NCBI GenBank assembly: GCA_938010045.1
Contig: CALLFZ010000038.1
Span: forward strand, 1-64,000
Length of the DNA: 64,000 nucleotides
Reading direction: 5' to 3'
DNA from: an uncultured bacterium
Lineage (GTDB): Bacteria; Verrucomicrobiota; Kiritimatiellia; PWTM01
This document shows, one piece after another, positions 7,880-17,351 of the stretch. The translations under genes and the position numbers were made by a program. Positions within the stretch are counted from its first letter, which is position 1. Each line of letters starts with the position of its first letter. The notes beneath the pieces are model-generated. The model was not told the origin of the DNA, did no database searches, and saw only the letters and a list, made by a program, of their open reading frames with translations.

Positions 7880-10800
7880 TCACGGACGCCGGTGCGGACG
7901 CGGCCCAAGCGGACGCTCGTCCGGCGGCGGACTCGCGTCGAACTCGGCGACCGTCACGAGCGCATCGGGCGACGTGCCTACATACCTCAACGATTTGATC
8001 TCGTAAACAACCGCTCGCCATCGAGGAGTGTCCGCCGGGATCACCAATGTTGCGAGTGTCGTCGAACGGGTCAGCGGCGATGGATCGCGCACACGACTGC
8101 ATCCCGCGAGATCGAGATACTTCAGCGGCAACTCCGCCAGCGGCGAGAGGTCGGTGAGCGGGCAGTGCGAGAGCACCAGCCGTTCGAGCGGCATGCCGGC
8201 CAGCGGGGACAGATCGGTCACTTGGGTGTAGGCTGCCTGGAGAGACTGGAGTTTCAGACCGCGCAGCGGGGCCAGATTGCTGAGTTCGCGGTTGTGGCTG
8301 ATCTCAAGCCGCCGGAGCGGCAAACCGTTCAGCGGAGATAGATCCGTCCATCCGCCCGCGTTGATCCGCAACTCCACGAGCTGCTTCAACGACCTCAGGG
8401 CGGACCCATCGCGGATCTGCGTGCAGCCGCTGGCGTTCAGAAACTCGAGCGGTACATCGGCCAGCGGCGAGAGGTCGGCCACCGCTGTACCCTCCATAGA
8501 CAGCACTTTGAGCGGAAGACCGCGCAGAGGCCGCAGGTCATCCACCCGCGCGCAGCCATCCATGCGCAGCTCCTCCAGCGGCATACCCGTGAGGTGGCGG
8601 ATGGTCGTGATCTGGGGATTCTGGCTGATGTTGAGCCGGCGCAGCGGCATGCCGGTGAGGGTGGCGATGGTGGCCAACCGGTTGTCCGACACATCGAGCG
8701 ATTCCAGGGCCAGGCCCGCAAGCATCGCGAGATTGTCGAGACGGCAACGGATGAGCGCGAGGCGGCGGATCGGCAGTTGCCGTAGCACGTCGTAGTTCTC
8801 GAGCCGGCCGCTGCGCACTTCGAGTTCTTCGATCGGGAGGCCCCGCAACATGGAGAGGTCGCGCCACGGGGGCGCCATGAGGACGACTTTGACGAGGGGC
8901 AAACCCTCGAGCGGAGCCAGAGTTATGATCTGCTCCGCGGCCGCGCCATCCAGATGCAGCTCGAGACCGTCCGGTCCGGTCCGCAGCACCGAGTCCGGCG
9001 GCACGGCGAGAGCGGGGTTTGAGCGACGCAGGCCGTCGCGCGCGCGATCCAGCACGGCGGGATCCACTTCGCGAGGCCGCGTGTGAACACGCTCGGCCGC
9101 GTCGAGAAACTCTGCAGCCTCAGCCGCGCAGCGGGTGGAGCCGTGCGCACGACGGAACTCAGCAACCGCAGCCCGGATCGCGGGCAGATCCGCGGCCGGG
9201 TAGCCGGTGCGTCGGACCTTGGTGGCCGCCTCGGTCGCCGTCGCGCCGTCGGGCACGCCGAGCCGTCGCTGCAAAGCGGCCAACGACCGCTGAGCGGCGC
9301 TCTCGGCAGCGGATTGCACCTCCTCGTCGAGCACTCTCAGCATCAGGGCAACGAACGGATCCGACGCCACCGGTTCGAGATGACGGCGCGCGGCCGCCAC
9401 ATTGCCGCTCTCGATCAAGAGCAGCGCCTGCAGCACGCGGTTCGCGGGCGCGGGCACGCGCTCGAGCCGGCGGAAGCGTTCGGCCACGGAGAGCTCCGCG
9501 AACTGGATTGTGCGCTCGACGTACCCGCCGCCGACCTTGCGGCGCGCCTGGATCGCGCCGCCGTTCATGCCGGTGATTTCCCACGCCTCGACACCGCCGC
9601 TGAGCTGCAGCTCAACCGTCCGCCCCACGTCCGCGCGAAACGTATCGAGCACCAGCTCGCGGCTGCGCTGCGCGGCGACGAGCATGTTGCGGAACGCCAC
9701 GTGGGGTTCGGCTGTGGGGTCGGCCCCGGCCCCACGAACGGCCTGGTCAAACGTCGCGATCGCCTCGGCCGGCTTCATCCGGAGGATCAGGCGGACGGCT
9801 TCCATCCGGCCGCGATCGATCGCCTCGCGCGCGATACGATCCCGCTCGACCGCGGCCTGCTCCTCGAGCGCGCGGAGCCGCGCGGCCTCCGCGGCGCGCT
9901 GTTCGGCGGTTTCGTCTTTCCAAGGACCGCTGTACTCCTCGAACAGGCGGCGGGCTTCGGCATAGCGGTTCGAGGCGATCAGCGGTTCGGCCTCGCGCAC
10001 CAATCCGTTGAAGGCAGCCTGCACATCGGCCCGAATGCGCCGGCGGAGCCCCTCGATCTGCTGACGCGCGAGTCGCGCAAATTCGGTGCCCGCGCTCTCG
10101 TGCTCGAAGTCCGTCCAGCGCCGAATCAGTTCGCTGGGTTCGGCTTCGTGTTCCTTCTGGAACTGCAGCAGTTCCAGATAATTCTGTTCGAGCTTGTTGA
10201 GGCGAGCGTGCGCCGCGTCCGGCGGGGCGCCGGTCGGCGAAGTCTCGGCCGAGTCGTGGCCGGTGTCCGGGACGCCGTACCGAAGGACCCATCGCGCCGC
10301 AAGGGCCACGATGATCGCGGCGGCCACTGCGACGACGGCACGGATGGCGATGTCCATGGGACGGGTACGTCGAGCGCTGCCGCCCTCGCGGATCGCCTGC
10401 AGTTCGGCCGCCGTCACCCGCACCCGGTTCGTCGGCTCCGCGGGCAGCGCCCCGTGCAGTGGCGGCTTGCCTGCGAGTACGCGGTCGATGTCGGTGATGA
10501 GTTCCTTCCAGGTCGAGTAGCGCTCAGCGCGATCGTGCGCCAGCATGCCGGCCAACAGCGCCACGGTGGCGGGCGAAATCTGAGGCTGGAAGCTGCGCGG
10601 ATCGGGAAGCGGCTCCTCGAACTTGCGGCGCAGCGTCTCCTCGGGCGTGTCGGCCGCGTACGGGAGCTGGCCGGTGAGCATGTGGTAGAGCGTCGCGCCG
10701 AGCGCGTAGATATCCGAACGGCAATCAAGGTCGTCCCGCCCCTCCGCCTGCTCGGGGCTCATGTAGTTCGGGGTGCCCGCGATCCGCGGATGCTCCGCGC

Positions 10801-11410
10801 GGCCTTCGGCGGCCTGGACCGACTGCGCTAGGCCCAAGTCGGCGAGCTTCGGCTCCCCGTGGGCATCCATCAGGATGTTGCCGGGCTTGATATCGCGGTG
10901 CAGCAGCCGGTGTTCGGTCCAGGCGTAGTCGAGCGCGCGCGCGATCTTCCGGATGATTCGCACCGCCTCGCGCTCGGGGATGTGACCCTGCGTGGCGAGC
11001 CGCCGGTCGAGCGCCTCGCCATTCACGTAACTCATCGCGAGGTAGAGGTAGCCACCATCCTCGCCCGCCTCGTGCGCTGTGACGATGTTCGGATGCTCCA
11101 GCCGGGCGAGCGTTTTGACTTCCTGGATGAACCGCTCCTTGTCCTCGGGGCTGCGGGCATGCGCGGCCATGATCTTGAGCGCCACCGGGCGCTCCATGGA
11201 GAGCTGCCGCGCCAGATACACCTCCCCCATCCCACCGGTGCCCAGCAGCCGCTCGATCCGGAATCCGCCAATGGTCACTCCCGGCCCCAACCGCGCCTGC
11301 GGCACGGTCACGTCCGTGCCGCACTGCGGACACTGCACCTGCTGGCCCGACGCCGACGCGTCAATGGCCATCTTGCACTGACAGGCCGGACATCGGAAAC
11401 TAATCTGCAT
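7880..11410 (-). CDS. Zinc-ribbon Ser/Thr kinase with LRR domain
   Basis: A Hanks-type protein kinase of 1176 residues. Order of parts: a two-pair zinc ribbon (C7/C10, C27/C30); a kinase domain with glycine loop GTGGMGEVY (57-65), lysine K79, catalytic loop HRDIKPGN (171-178) and DLG in place of DFG (191-193), plus SPEQAEGR and SDIYALG; a single membrane span near 355-380; a long charged, helix-rich stretch with probable coiled coils; and a C-terminal array of about ten leucine-rich repeats of 22-24 residues (units such as LSPLAGMPLERLVLS). The kinase is predicted cytoplasmic and the LRR array periplasmic, like a receptor. The ATG at 11410 is chosen because the zinc ribbon starts immediately after it; upstream sequence is not protein-like. 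It runs in the same direction as the sulfatase operon, 62 bp ahead of it. The signal and target are unknown. Confidence 0.92.
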   Translation of the reverse strand: MQISFRCPACQCKMAIDASASGQQVQCPQCGTDVTVPQARLGPGVTIGGFRIERLLGTGGMGEVYLARQLSMERPVALKIMAAHARSPEDKERFIQEVKTLARLEHPNIVTAHEAGEDGGYLYLAMSYVNGEALDRRLATQGHIPEREAVRIIRKIARALDYAWTEHRLLHRDIKPGNILMDAHGEPKLADLGLAQSVQAAEGRAEHPRIAGTPNYMSPEQAEGRDDLDCRSDIYALGATLYHMLTGQLPYAADTPEETLRRKFEEPLPDPRSFQPQISPATVALLAGMLAHDRAERYSTWKELITDIDRVLAGKPPLHGALPAEPTNRVRVTAAELQAIREGGSARRTRPMDIAIRAVVAVAAAIIVALAARWVLRYGVPDTGHDSAETSPTGAPPDAAHARLNKLEQNYLELLQFQKEHEAEPSELIRRWTDFEHESAGTEFARLARQQIEGLRRRIRADVQAAFNGLVREAEPLIASNRYAEARRLFEEYSGPWKDETAEQRAAEAARLRALEEQAAVERDRIAREAIDRGRMEAVRLILRMKPAEAIATFDQAVRGAGADPTAEPHVAFRNMLVAAQRSRELVLDTFRADVGRTVELQLSGGVEAWEITGMNGGAIQARRKVGGGYVERTIQFAELSVAERFRRLERVPAPANRVLQALLLIESGNVAAARRHLEPVASDPFVALMLRVLDEEVQSAAESAAQRSLAALQRRLGVPDGATATEAATKVRRTGYPAADLPAIRAAVAEFRRAHGSTRCAAEAAEFLDAAERVHTRPREVDPAVLDRARDGLRRSNPALAVPPDSVLRTGPDGLELHLDGAAAEQIITLAPLEGLPLVKVVLMAPPWRDLSMLRGLPIEELEVRSGRLENYDVLRQLPIRRLALIRCRLDNLAMLAGLALESLDVSDNRLATIATLTGMPLRRLNISQNPQITTIRHLTGMPLEELRMDGCARVDDLRPLRGLPLKVLSMEGTAVADLSPLADVPLEFLNASGCTQIRDGSALRSLKQLVELRINAGGWTDLSPLNGLPLRRLEISHNRELSNLAPLRGLKLQSLQAAYTQVTDLSPLAGMPLERLVLSHCPLTDLSPLAELPLKYLDLAGCSRVRDPSPLTRSTTLATLVIPADTPRWRAVVYEIKSLRYVGTSPDALVTVAEFDASPPPDERPLGPRPHRRP

Positions 11411-11505
11411 CGAGCATAACCACGCTGTTCTGCGCTCGGATAGTATGCGATGCGACTCCGGCCTGACAAACCGGCACGAAACGGTGCCTCCGTTGACGTT
11501 CGACG

Positions 11506-11829
11506 ATGACCGCGCTGAAGACATGGGAGATCGGACTGCGCATCGCGGCGTACACATGCGGCGCGGCCGGCGCGGTGCTCGCGGTTCGTACCCGTCCCGG
11601 AACCAGTGCGCCCCTGCCCGCCATCGCGCTGCTCGGAGCGATGGTCGCCGCGTTCCTCGGGGCGAATGGGCTGCGCATCGCGGCACAAATTCGGTCAATC
11701 CACCGCCCGCCCCTGCGGCGCCCGTCGGCGGCGGGCGGGGCCGACGACAACTCGAAAAACGAGGGTTGCGGGCGCGCGCCGGCGTCGGACGCCCAACCGC
11801 CCAGCGGGCAGTCTCCGAATGACCCGTGA
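11506..11829 (+). CDS. Small two-span membrane protein, unknown
   Basis: A 107-residue protein with two likely membrane segments (residues 9-27 and 37-56) and a polar Ser/Pro/Asn-rich tail. It is divergent from the kinase gene (95-bp gap) and its last 11 bases overlap the start of rlmN in another frame. Overlap and direction suggest co-transcription with rlmN. I recognise no family. The hydrophobic segments are regular enough to suggest a real gene, but no strong ribosome-binding site is visible. Confidence 0.55.
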   Translation: MTALKTWEIGLRIAAYTCGAAGAVLAVRTRPGTSAPLPAIALLGAMVAAFLGANGLRIAAQIRSIHRPPLRRPSAAGGADDNSKNEGCGRAPASDAQPPSGQSPNDP

Positions 11830-13015
11830 CGTTCAATCGGCCACGCCCTCGCCGGACACCGTAACGGCACTCTCCCCGCCGGCCGGCTCCAGCTGCGCCT
11901 CTGCGTCGACGCCGAACACGGCGCCGCTGCTCGGATGGACCCTCGATGAACTGGCCGCGATCGCGCGCGAATTCGACCTGCCCCCCTACGCGGCCCGTCA
12001 GCTCGCCGGCTGGCTATACCGCCGGCACGCCATCTCGTTCGCCGAGATGACCGACCTGCCACTCCGCGCGCGCACCCGGCTCGCGGAGCGGTACAGGGTG
12101 GGCGCCGCCCCGCCGCACGAGATGCTCGTCTCCCGCGACGGCACGCGAAAGTACCTGTTTGCGGTGGCGCCCGAGCGCTGCGTCGAGACGGCCTGGATTC
12201 CCGACCGCGAGCGCTCGACGCTGTGCGTCTCGACCCAAGCCGGCTGCCGCATGCGCTGCCGGTTCTGCCACACAGGGCGGCAGCGATTTGGCGGTGATCT
12301 CTCCGCGGCGGAGATTCTCAACCAGTACCGCTCGCTGCCGGAACGGGACCGTGTGACGAATATCGTCGTGATGGGCATGGGAGAGCCGCTCGACAACTGG
12401 GGCGCCGTGCGGCGGGCGCTGCAGGTCTGGACAGCCCCGTGGGGATACGCGCTCAGCCCGCGGCGGATCACCGTCTCCACCGTCGGCGTCCTGCCCGCGC
12501 TGCGCGAATTGCTGGCCGAAACCCATGTGCACGTCGCAATCAGCCTGCATACGCCATTCACGGAGGAACGCGCAGCCTGGATGCCCAGCGAGCGCGCCCA
12601 TCCCATTCAAGACGTGCTCGAGGCGCTGCGATCGGCCGACTGGGCGGGACAGCGCCGCCTCATGTTCGAATACATCGTGTTCAGCGGACTGAACGACTCG
12701 CCGCGGCATGTGCGCGAACTCGCCCGCCTTCTGCACGGGCTGCCCTGCCGCATCAATCTAATGCGCCACCATCCCTGGCCGGGGTCATCGCTACCCGCCA
12801 CCGACGAGGCCGCCGTGTTCCATTTCCGCGACGCGTTGGAACGCCGAGGGTTTGTTGTGACCATCCGCCGGTCGCGCGGCAGTGACATCGCCGCGGCCTG
12901 CGGCCAATTGACCACCGCACGGCGTCCGACGACGTCCGCGGTGGCCGGCATGTCGCTGCCCCTCGCCCGCGACGCCACGGAGAAGAGCTGGTACAACGGG
13001 AGGCTGCACGAATGA
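11819..13015 (+). CDS. rlmN: 23S rRNA/tRNA A2503/A37 C2-methyltransferase RlmN
   Basis: A radical-SAM methylase of 398 residues that methylates C2 of adenosine 2503 in 23S rRNA (and often A37 in tRNAs). The [4Fe-4S] motif is C143-x3-C147-x2-C150. The methyl-carrying and resolving cysteines are seen in STLCVSTQ (C136) and DIAAACGQL near the C-terminus. VVMGMGEPLDNW and ISLHTPFTEERAAWMP are family hallmarks. The ATG at 11819 follows from the N-terminal helical domain starting after a Ser/Pro-rich leader of about 35 residues, a little longer than usual. The stop overlaps the next gene's start (ATGA). Confidence 0.95.
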   Translation: MTRDVQSATPSPDTVTALSPPAGSSCASASTPNTAPLLGWTLDELAAIAREFDLPPYAARQLAGWLYRRHAISFAEMTDLPLRARTRLAERYRVGAAPPHEMLVSRDGTRKYLFAVAPERCVETAWIPDRERSTLCVSTQAGCRMRCRFCHTGRQRFGGDLSAAEILNQYRSLPERDRVTNIVVMGMGEPLDNWGAVRRALQVWTAPWGYALSPRRITVSTVGVLPALRELLAETHVHVAISLHTPFTEERAAWMPSERAHPIQDVLEALRSADWAGQRRLMFEYIVFSGLNDSPRHVRELARLLHGLPCRINLMRHHPWPGSSLPATDEAAVFHFRDALERRGFVVTIRRSRGSDIAAACGQLTTARRPTTSAVAGMSLPLARDATEKSWYNGRLHE

Positions 13016-13767
13016 GAACTCGCCCTCTGGTGGGGATCGCATTCCTCGCCATGAACCTCGCCGGCGTCGGGGCCGCCGAACCGCCCCGCGTGCTGATCTA
13101 TACCCGCAACGGAAAGGGGTTTGTGCACGATAACATCGCCTCGTGTGTCGAGGCGTTGACGGCGGTGTGCCGCCAGGCGGGTATCGAGACCGCGGTGACC
13201 AACGACTGGAACATCTTCACGCCCGAATCTCTTCGGCGCTTCCGCGCCATTGTGTTCGCGAACACGAACAACGAGGCCTTCGAGAACGACGAACAGCGCC
13301 ACGCCCTTCAGGAATTCATCCGTGGCGGCGGCGGGTTCGTCGGGATCCACTCCGCGACCGGGTCCGAGCGTACATGGCCCTGGTACTGGGCGCTCATCGG
13401 CGGCACGTTCGCGTGGCATCATCCGCTGCAGCCGTTCCGAGTCCGCGTGGTCGACCGCGAACACCCCGCCACCTCCTTCCTGCCCGATCCATGGGAGTGG
13501 CGCGATGAGTTGTACTACGTGAACAAGCGCAATCCGAAGGTGCGCGTGCTGCTGGCCGGTGAACAGGCCAGCCTCGCGAAGCCCGGTAAGCCGCCGGCGG
13601 GCCTCACGGATCTTCCCGAGCCGTACCCGCTGGCCTGGTGCCACGAATTCGAAGGCGGCCGCAGTTTCTACACCGCCCTAGGCCACTTGAAGGAGCACTA
13701 CCGCGATCCGCTGTTTCGCCGTCACCTGCTCGAAGGCATCCGCTGGGCGGCGCGCCTCGACCGCTGA
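13012..13767 (+). CDS. Secreted ThuA-domain protein
   Basis: A 251-residue protein made of a signal peptide (residues 1-21, ending GVGAAE) and one ThuA domain (PF06283, glutamine-amidotransferase-like fold). Typical features: VLIYTRNGKGFVHDN at the N-terminus, FIRGGGGFVGIHSATG, the WHHPLQPF stretch, DELYYVN, and CHEFEGGRSFYTALGHLKEHY at the C-terminus. ThuA proteins are linked to uptake or modification of sugars such as trehalose in rhizobia, but the reaction is not settled. It overlaps rlmN by ATGA, so it is translated from the same message although functionally unrelated. The paired TCCAAAGCTTGGA repeats begin 80 bp after its stop. Confidence 0.88.
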   Translation: MRTRPLVGIAFLAMNLAGVGAAEPPRVLIYTRNGKGFVHDNIASCVEALTAVCRQAGIETAVTNDWNIFTPESLRRFRAIVFANTNNEAFENDEQRHALQEFIRGGGGFVGIHSATGSERTWPWYWALIGGTFAWHHPLQPFRVRVVDREHPATSFLPDPWEWRDELYYVNKRNPKVRVLLAGEQASLAKPGKPPAGLTDLPEPYPLAWCHEFEGGRSFYTALGHLKEHYRDPLFRRHLLEGIRWAARLDR

Positions 13768-14483
13768 GCGCCCAGCCGCCCTGTGAGTTGGCGAGCTCGA
13801 CGGACCATGCACCCAGCGGGCGCCATCGCGGCGCGTGAACGCGTGATCCAAAGCTTGGACGCTATGCGGCCGTGTCCGTCCAAAGCTTGGACGCCGTCGC
13901 GGTCACACCGGCCCGCGGCGGCCGGAGTGGCCGCTTCCGATGGCGATGCGCGACGCGCCCGCTCTCGTGCACATCCGGGTCCAGATTCCAGCGTGCGGGG
14001 GCCGATCCCTTCCGCGGTGCGGCGTTCGAGCGCAACCCATTCTGCCATCCGTTGCCCACTCTGGGTGCCGTGGACGACAAACCACCGCGCGCGCCCGATC
14101 GGCCGCCGTCCTCGCGAACGCATCGAACATCTCGAAGTCCCTCGAAGTGTTCGACAGGCTGAACGCACTGAGCAGGATCCGGCTGTTCGGATCGAGACGT
14201 CCTTCCCAGTCGCGGTCAAATCTCGCGCCGCTGCCGCACGCTGGATTCGCCTGGCTTTGAACGATGGGACCGCCGCCGCTCAGCTCTTGTTCGACCTCCG
14301 GTTCAACACGACATTTCGGCTGATCGCACAGCGGAATACGCGATGCGGCCGGAGCTTCCAATTCCGCTCCTGCGCGAATGATCCCTCCGCACGCGAGTCG
14401 GACCCCCGCCGTGCGGGTGCCGAAGGCTTTCCCGCGCGGCACCCCCTGCAAGGCCGGCCGGACATGGCCGGCGGGCCGGATCT
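13768..14483. other. Intergenic stretch with repeats and possible remnants
   Basis: It contains two palindromic repeats (listed separately) and a 14141-14176 segment (AAGTGTTCGACAGGCTGAAC and flanks) resembling a dispersed TTCGACAGGCT-type repeat I know from other bacterial genomes. On the minus strand short fragments look protein-like (for example RWFVVHGTQSGQRMAEWVAL near 14019-14085) but cannot be joined into a gene. It is probably a decayed gene of unknown family. Confidence 0.4.
13847..13891. repeat. Pair of TCCAAAGCTTGGA palindromes, 32-bp period
   Basis: TCCAAAGCTTGGA is at 13847-13859 and 13879-13891, each with TCCAA/TTGGA arms. The two copies are exactly 32 bp apart. A second pair with the same spacing lies at 37276-37320. 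Both pairs begin about 80 bp downstream of a plus-strand stop codon. Confidence 0.85.
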
Positions 14484-15236
14484 TCACGGTCTGCGCCGGA
14501 CGCGCCAGAGATCCACCACGCCAAAGAAGGCCGAGCATCGCCGGAGGTCGTGAAAGCCGGCGTTCTCCAACAGACGCGCCATCCGCGAACGTGGCGGTAC
14601 GTGACGGAGCGTCTCAGCGATCCAGGGGTGGGCTCTCACATGGCCACAGACGAGCAGGCTGGCCGCGCCGCCCCAGATCCGAAGCAGCACCTGCAGAATC
14701 GCGCGCGCGACCGCGCTGTCGGGTTGCGCAAAGTCGAGGAACGCGGCGACGCCGCCCGCTCGAAGCAGTCGGGCGGCCTCAGCCAACCCGGCGGCGACCG
14801 AATCGCCCAGCCGCAGAGCCCATGCACCCGTGACGACGTCCGCGCAGCGATCGGGCAAACCGGTGCGGCACATGTCCGCACACCGCCACCGAATGCGGCC
14901 GGTCGGGTCGCGGCGGCGGGCGAGGTCGAGCATGGCCGCACTGAGATCCACGCCCGTGATCGCGCCATCGGGATACCGCGCGGCCAGCCGCAGGGTGACA
15001 TCCCCCGTGCCGCAGGCGAGGTCCACCGCGTCGAGGTTCGGCGCGGCCGGCAGCATCGACACCAGCCGATCCTTCCAGCGAGCGTCGCCCCCGAACGAAA
15101 TCAGGCGGTTCTGCCGGTCGTAGGCGGGCGCCAGCGAATTGAACAGTTCGATGTTGAAGCGGCGCCGCGACTCCGGATGCGCGGCCAGCTCGCGCAACTT
15201 CGGCGGCGGACGCGCCAAGCTCAGAGATCGCGGCAT
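14484..15236 (-). CDS. UbiE-like class I methyltransferase
   Basis: A 250-residue SAM-dependent methyltransferase. Residues 30-60 carry the UbiE/COQ5-type lead FNSLAPAYDRQNRLISFGGD, followed by motif I VDLACGTGDVTLRLA and post-I ITGVDLSAAMLDLARRR. The family methylates demethylmenaquinone or related quinone precursors, but several UbiE-type paralogues act elsewhere. The ATG at 15236 overlaps the argD stop by 16 bp, so it is the distal gene of the arg operon. The central ALRLGDSVAAGLAEAARLLRAGG matches the family region before motif III. Quinone methylation is plausible, not shown. Confidence 0.82.
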   Translation of the reverse strand: MPRSLSLARPPPKLRELAAHPESRRRFNIELFNSLAPAYDRQNRLISFGGDARWKDRLVSMLPAAPNLDAVDLACGTGDVTLRLAARYPDGAITGVDLSAAMLDLARRRDPTGRIRWRCADMCRTGLPDRCADVVTGAWALRLGDSVAAGLAEAARLLRAGGVAAFLDFAQPDSAVARAILQVLLRIWGGAASLLVCGHVRAHPWIAETLRHVPPRSRMARLLENAGFHDLRRCSAFFGVVDLWRVRRRP

Positions 15237-16429
15237 GCGCGCGCGATGATCCGCAGCGCCCGCTCCACCTCGCGCTCGCGGATGGTCAGCGGGGGCAGGA
15301 ACCGGAGGACGCGTTCGCCGGTAGCCAGCGCGAGCAACCCGAGCTCGCGCAGACGAGCCTCGAACGGCTGGGCGGGGCGGTCGAGCACCAAGCCGATCAT
15401 CAGCCCGCGTCCGCGGACCTCGACGAGGGCCGCATGCCGTTTCTGTAGCCCGCGAAGCCCGTCCATGAACTGTTCGCCGCGTTGCCGCGCGTTCTCGAGG
15501 AGTCCCTCGTCCTCGATGATCCGGATGACGGCGAGTGCGGCGGTGCAGGCCAGCGGCGTGCCGCCGAAGGTCGAGGCGTGATTGCCCGGCTGGAAGACCT
15601 GCGTGAGCCCCGGCGCTACGACGATCGCGCCGATCGGGAATCCCCCGCCGAGCCCCTTCGCGAGCGAGAAGGCGTCCGGTTCCACCCCGTAGGCCTGCCA
15701 AGCCCACCAGCGGCCGGTCCGTCCGAGGCCGCACTGCACCTCGTCCATCATCAGCAGGATTCCCCGTTCGGTGCAGAGCCGACGCAGGCCAGTTAAAAAC
15801 TGCTCGGTGGCGGGCACGATGCCGCCCTCGCCCTGGATCGCCTCGACGAGCACGGCCGCGGTGCGGTCGGTGATGGCGGCCTTGACCGACTCCAGGTCGT
15901 TGAAGTCCGCATAGTCAAAGCCGTCGGGCAGCGGCTCGAACCCGCGCTGGACTTTCGCCTGGCCTGTGGCGGTGAGCGTCGCCAACGTGCGGCCGTGGAA
16001 CGAATTGCGCATCGTGACGATCCGCCAGCGGCCGCCGTTCTGCGAGCCCCATAGCCGCGCGAGCTTGATCAGCGCCTCGTTGGCCTCCGCGCCGGAGTTA
16101 CAAAAGAAGCAGCCGCCACCCATCGAGCGCGTCGCGAGAGCCTCGGCCAGGCGCGCCTGCGGCTCGTGGAAAAACAGGTTCGAGGTGTGCATCAGACGGC
16201 CGGCCTGCCGTCGGATCGCGCGCACGAGCGTGGGATGCGCGTGGCCGACTCCCGTCACCGCGATGCCCGACAGACAATCCAGATAGCGGCGCCCCTCGAC
16301 ATCCCACACCCATGCCCCCCGGCCGCGCGCGAGCGCGACACCGGTGGGTGAATAGGTCGTCAGCACATATCGCCGGTAGAGACCGGCGATCTCACCGGTC
16401 GACAGATGGCCCGTGGGGTCCGTGTTCAT
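15221..16429 (-). CDS. argD: Acetylornithine aminotransferase family
   Basis: A PLP-dependent class III aminotransferase (402 residues) expected to convert N-acetylglutamate semialdehyde to N-acetylornithine. Visible motifs: FCNSGAEANEALIKLAR (phosphate/PLP region), SFHGRTLATLTATGQ, DEVQCGLGRTGRWWAWQ with the PLP-ring aspartate, and the Schiff-base lysine in FSLAKGLGGGFPIGA. The ATG at 16429 is preceded by AAAGGGCGAGG. It lies 19 bp after argB, completing argJ-argB-argD. Within the family, the arginine-biosynthetic role is favoured by this context. A longer open reading upstream overlaps argB and is rejected. Confidence 0.93.
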   Translation of the reverse strand: MNTDPTGHLSTGEIAGLYRRYVLTTYSPTGVALARGRGAWVWDVEGRRYLDCLSGIAVTGVGHAHPTLVRAIRRQAGRLMHTSNLFFHEPQARLAEALATRSMGGGCFFCNSGAEANEALIKLARLWGSQNGGRWRIVTMRNSFHGRTLATLTATGQAKVQRGFEPLPDGFDYADFNDLESVKAAITDRTAAVLVEAIQGEGGIVPATEQFLTGLRRLCTERGILLMMDEVQCGLGRTGRWWAWQAYGVEPDAFSLAKGLGGGFPIGAIVVAPGLTQVFQPGNHASTFGGTPLACTAALAVIRIIEDEGLLENARQRGEQFMDGLRGLQKRHAALVEVRGRGLMIGLVLDRPAQPFEARLRELGLLALATGERVLRFLPPLTIREREVERALRIIARACRDL

Positions 16430-16448
16430 TCCTCGCCCTTTCCGCGGC

Positions 16449-17324
16449 TCAGCCGCCCACGATCTCGGTTCCGACGCCCCGGTCCGTGAACAATTCCAGC
16501 AGCAGCGAGTGGGGCAGGAACGAGTCAATGATGTGTACTTTCGCGACACCGGCGCGCACCGCGTCGAGCGCGCCGCCGATCTTCGGCAGCATACCGCCCG
16601 CGATCACACCGCGCGCGACCAGATCGTCAATCTCGTCGGCACGCACGGTGGAGATGATGCTCGTGGGGTCGGAGGGGTCCGCGAGCAGCCCGGGCACGTC
16701 GGAGAGGAACACGAGCTTGCGCGCGCGCAGCGCACGGGCGACCGCCGAGGCGGCCTCATCCGCGTTGACGTTGTACACGCGCCGGTCCAGACCGCGCCCG
16801 AGCGGCGTGATGAGCGGCACGATGCCCGCCGCCAGGTAGGCGAGCACCGGCTCGACGTCCACTTCGACGACCTCGCCGACGTACCCCCACGACACGGTGT
16901 CTCCGGTCGTCGGATCGCGTCCGGTTTTCGGTCGCACGTGCAGGATGTCCTCGCCGTGGATGCCGCGCGCTTTGCAGTCGAATTCGCGCAACGTCCGCAC
17001 CATCTGCGGGTTGATCTCCTGGTTCAGTGTCTGCTCGACGATGCTGATCGTCGCTTCGTCGGTCACGCGCAACCCAAGTCGGAACTCCGGTGTCCGACCC
17101 GCGGTCTTCATCTTCTGGGAGATCGCCTTGCCGCCGCCATGCACGATCACGGGGCGCAGGCCGACCACCGCCATGAACGCGACGTCCTGCAGGATCGCGC
17201 GCACGCCGCCCGGGTTGTCCATGATGCTGCCGCCGAACTTCACGACGATTGTGTCGCCGCGGAACTTCTGGATGTAGGGCAGCGCCTCAATCAGCACCGC
17301 CGCCTTTTCAACGAGCAGTTGCAT
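16449..17324 (-). CDS. argB: Acetylglutamate kinase
   Basis: Phosphorylates N-acetylglutamate, the second step of arginine synthesis (291 residues, normal length). Motifs: VVKFGGSIMDN (ATP-binding lysine), VIVHGGGKAIS, a C-terminal MLPKIGGALDAVRAGVAKVHIID with the substrate/ATP lysine, and NVNADEAASAVARALRA. The N-terminal helix EKAAVLIEALPYIQKFRG resembles that of arginine-sensitive, hexameric ArgB enzymes, so feedback inhibition by arginine is possible. The start is 27 bp after argJ. Confidence 0.96.
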   Translation of the reverse strand: MQLLVEKAAVLIEALPYIQKFRGDTIVVKFGGSIMDNPGGVRAILQDVAFMAVVGLRPVIVHGGGKAISQKMKTAGRTPEFRLGLRVTDEATISIVEQTLNQEINPQMVRTLREFDCKARGIHGEDILHVRPKTGRDPTTGDTVSWGYVGEVVEVDVEPVLAYLAAGIVPLITPLGRGLDRRVYNVNADEAASAVARALRARKLVFLSDVPGLLADPSDPTSIISTVRADEIDDLVARGVIAGGMLPKIGGALDAVRAGVAKVHIIDSFLPHSLLLELFTDRGVGTEIVGG

Positions 17325-17351
17325 GGCGCCTCCGCGCCGGTCCCCAACCGG

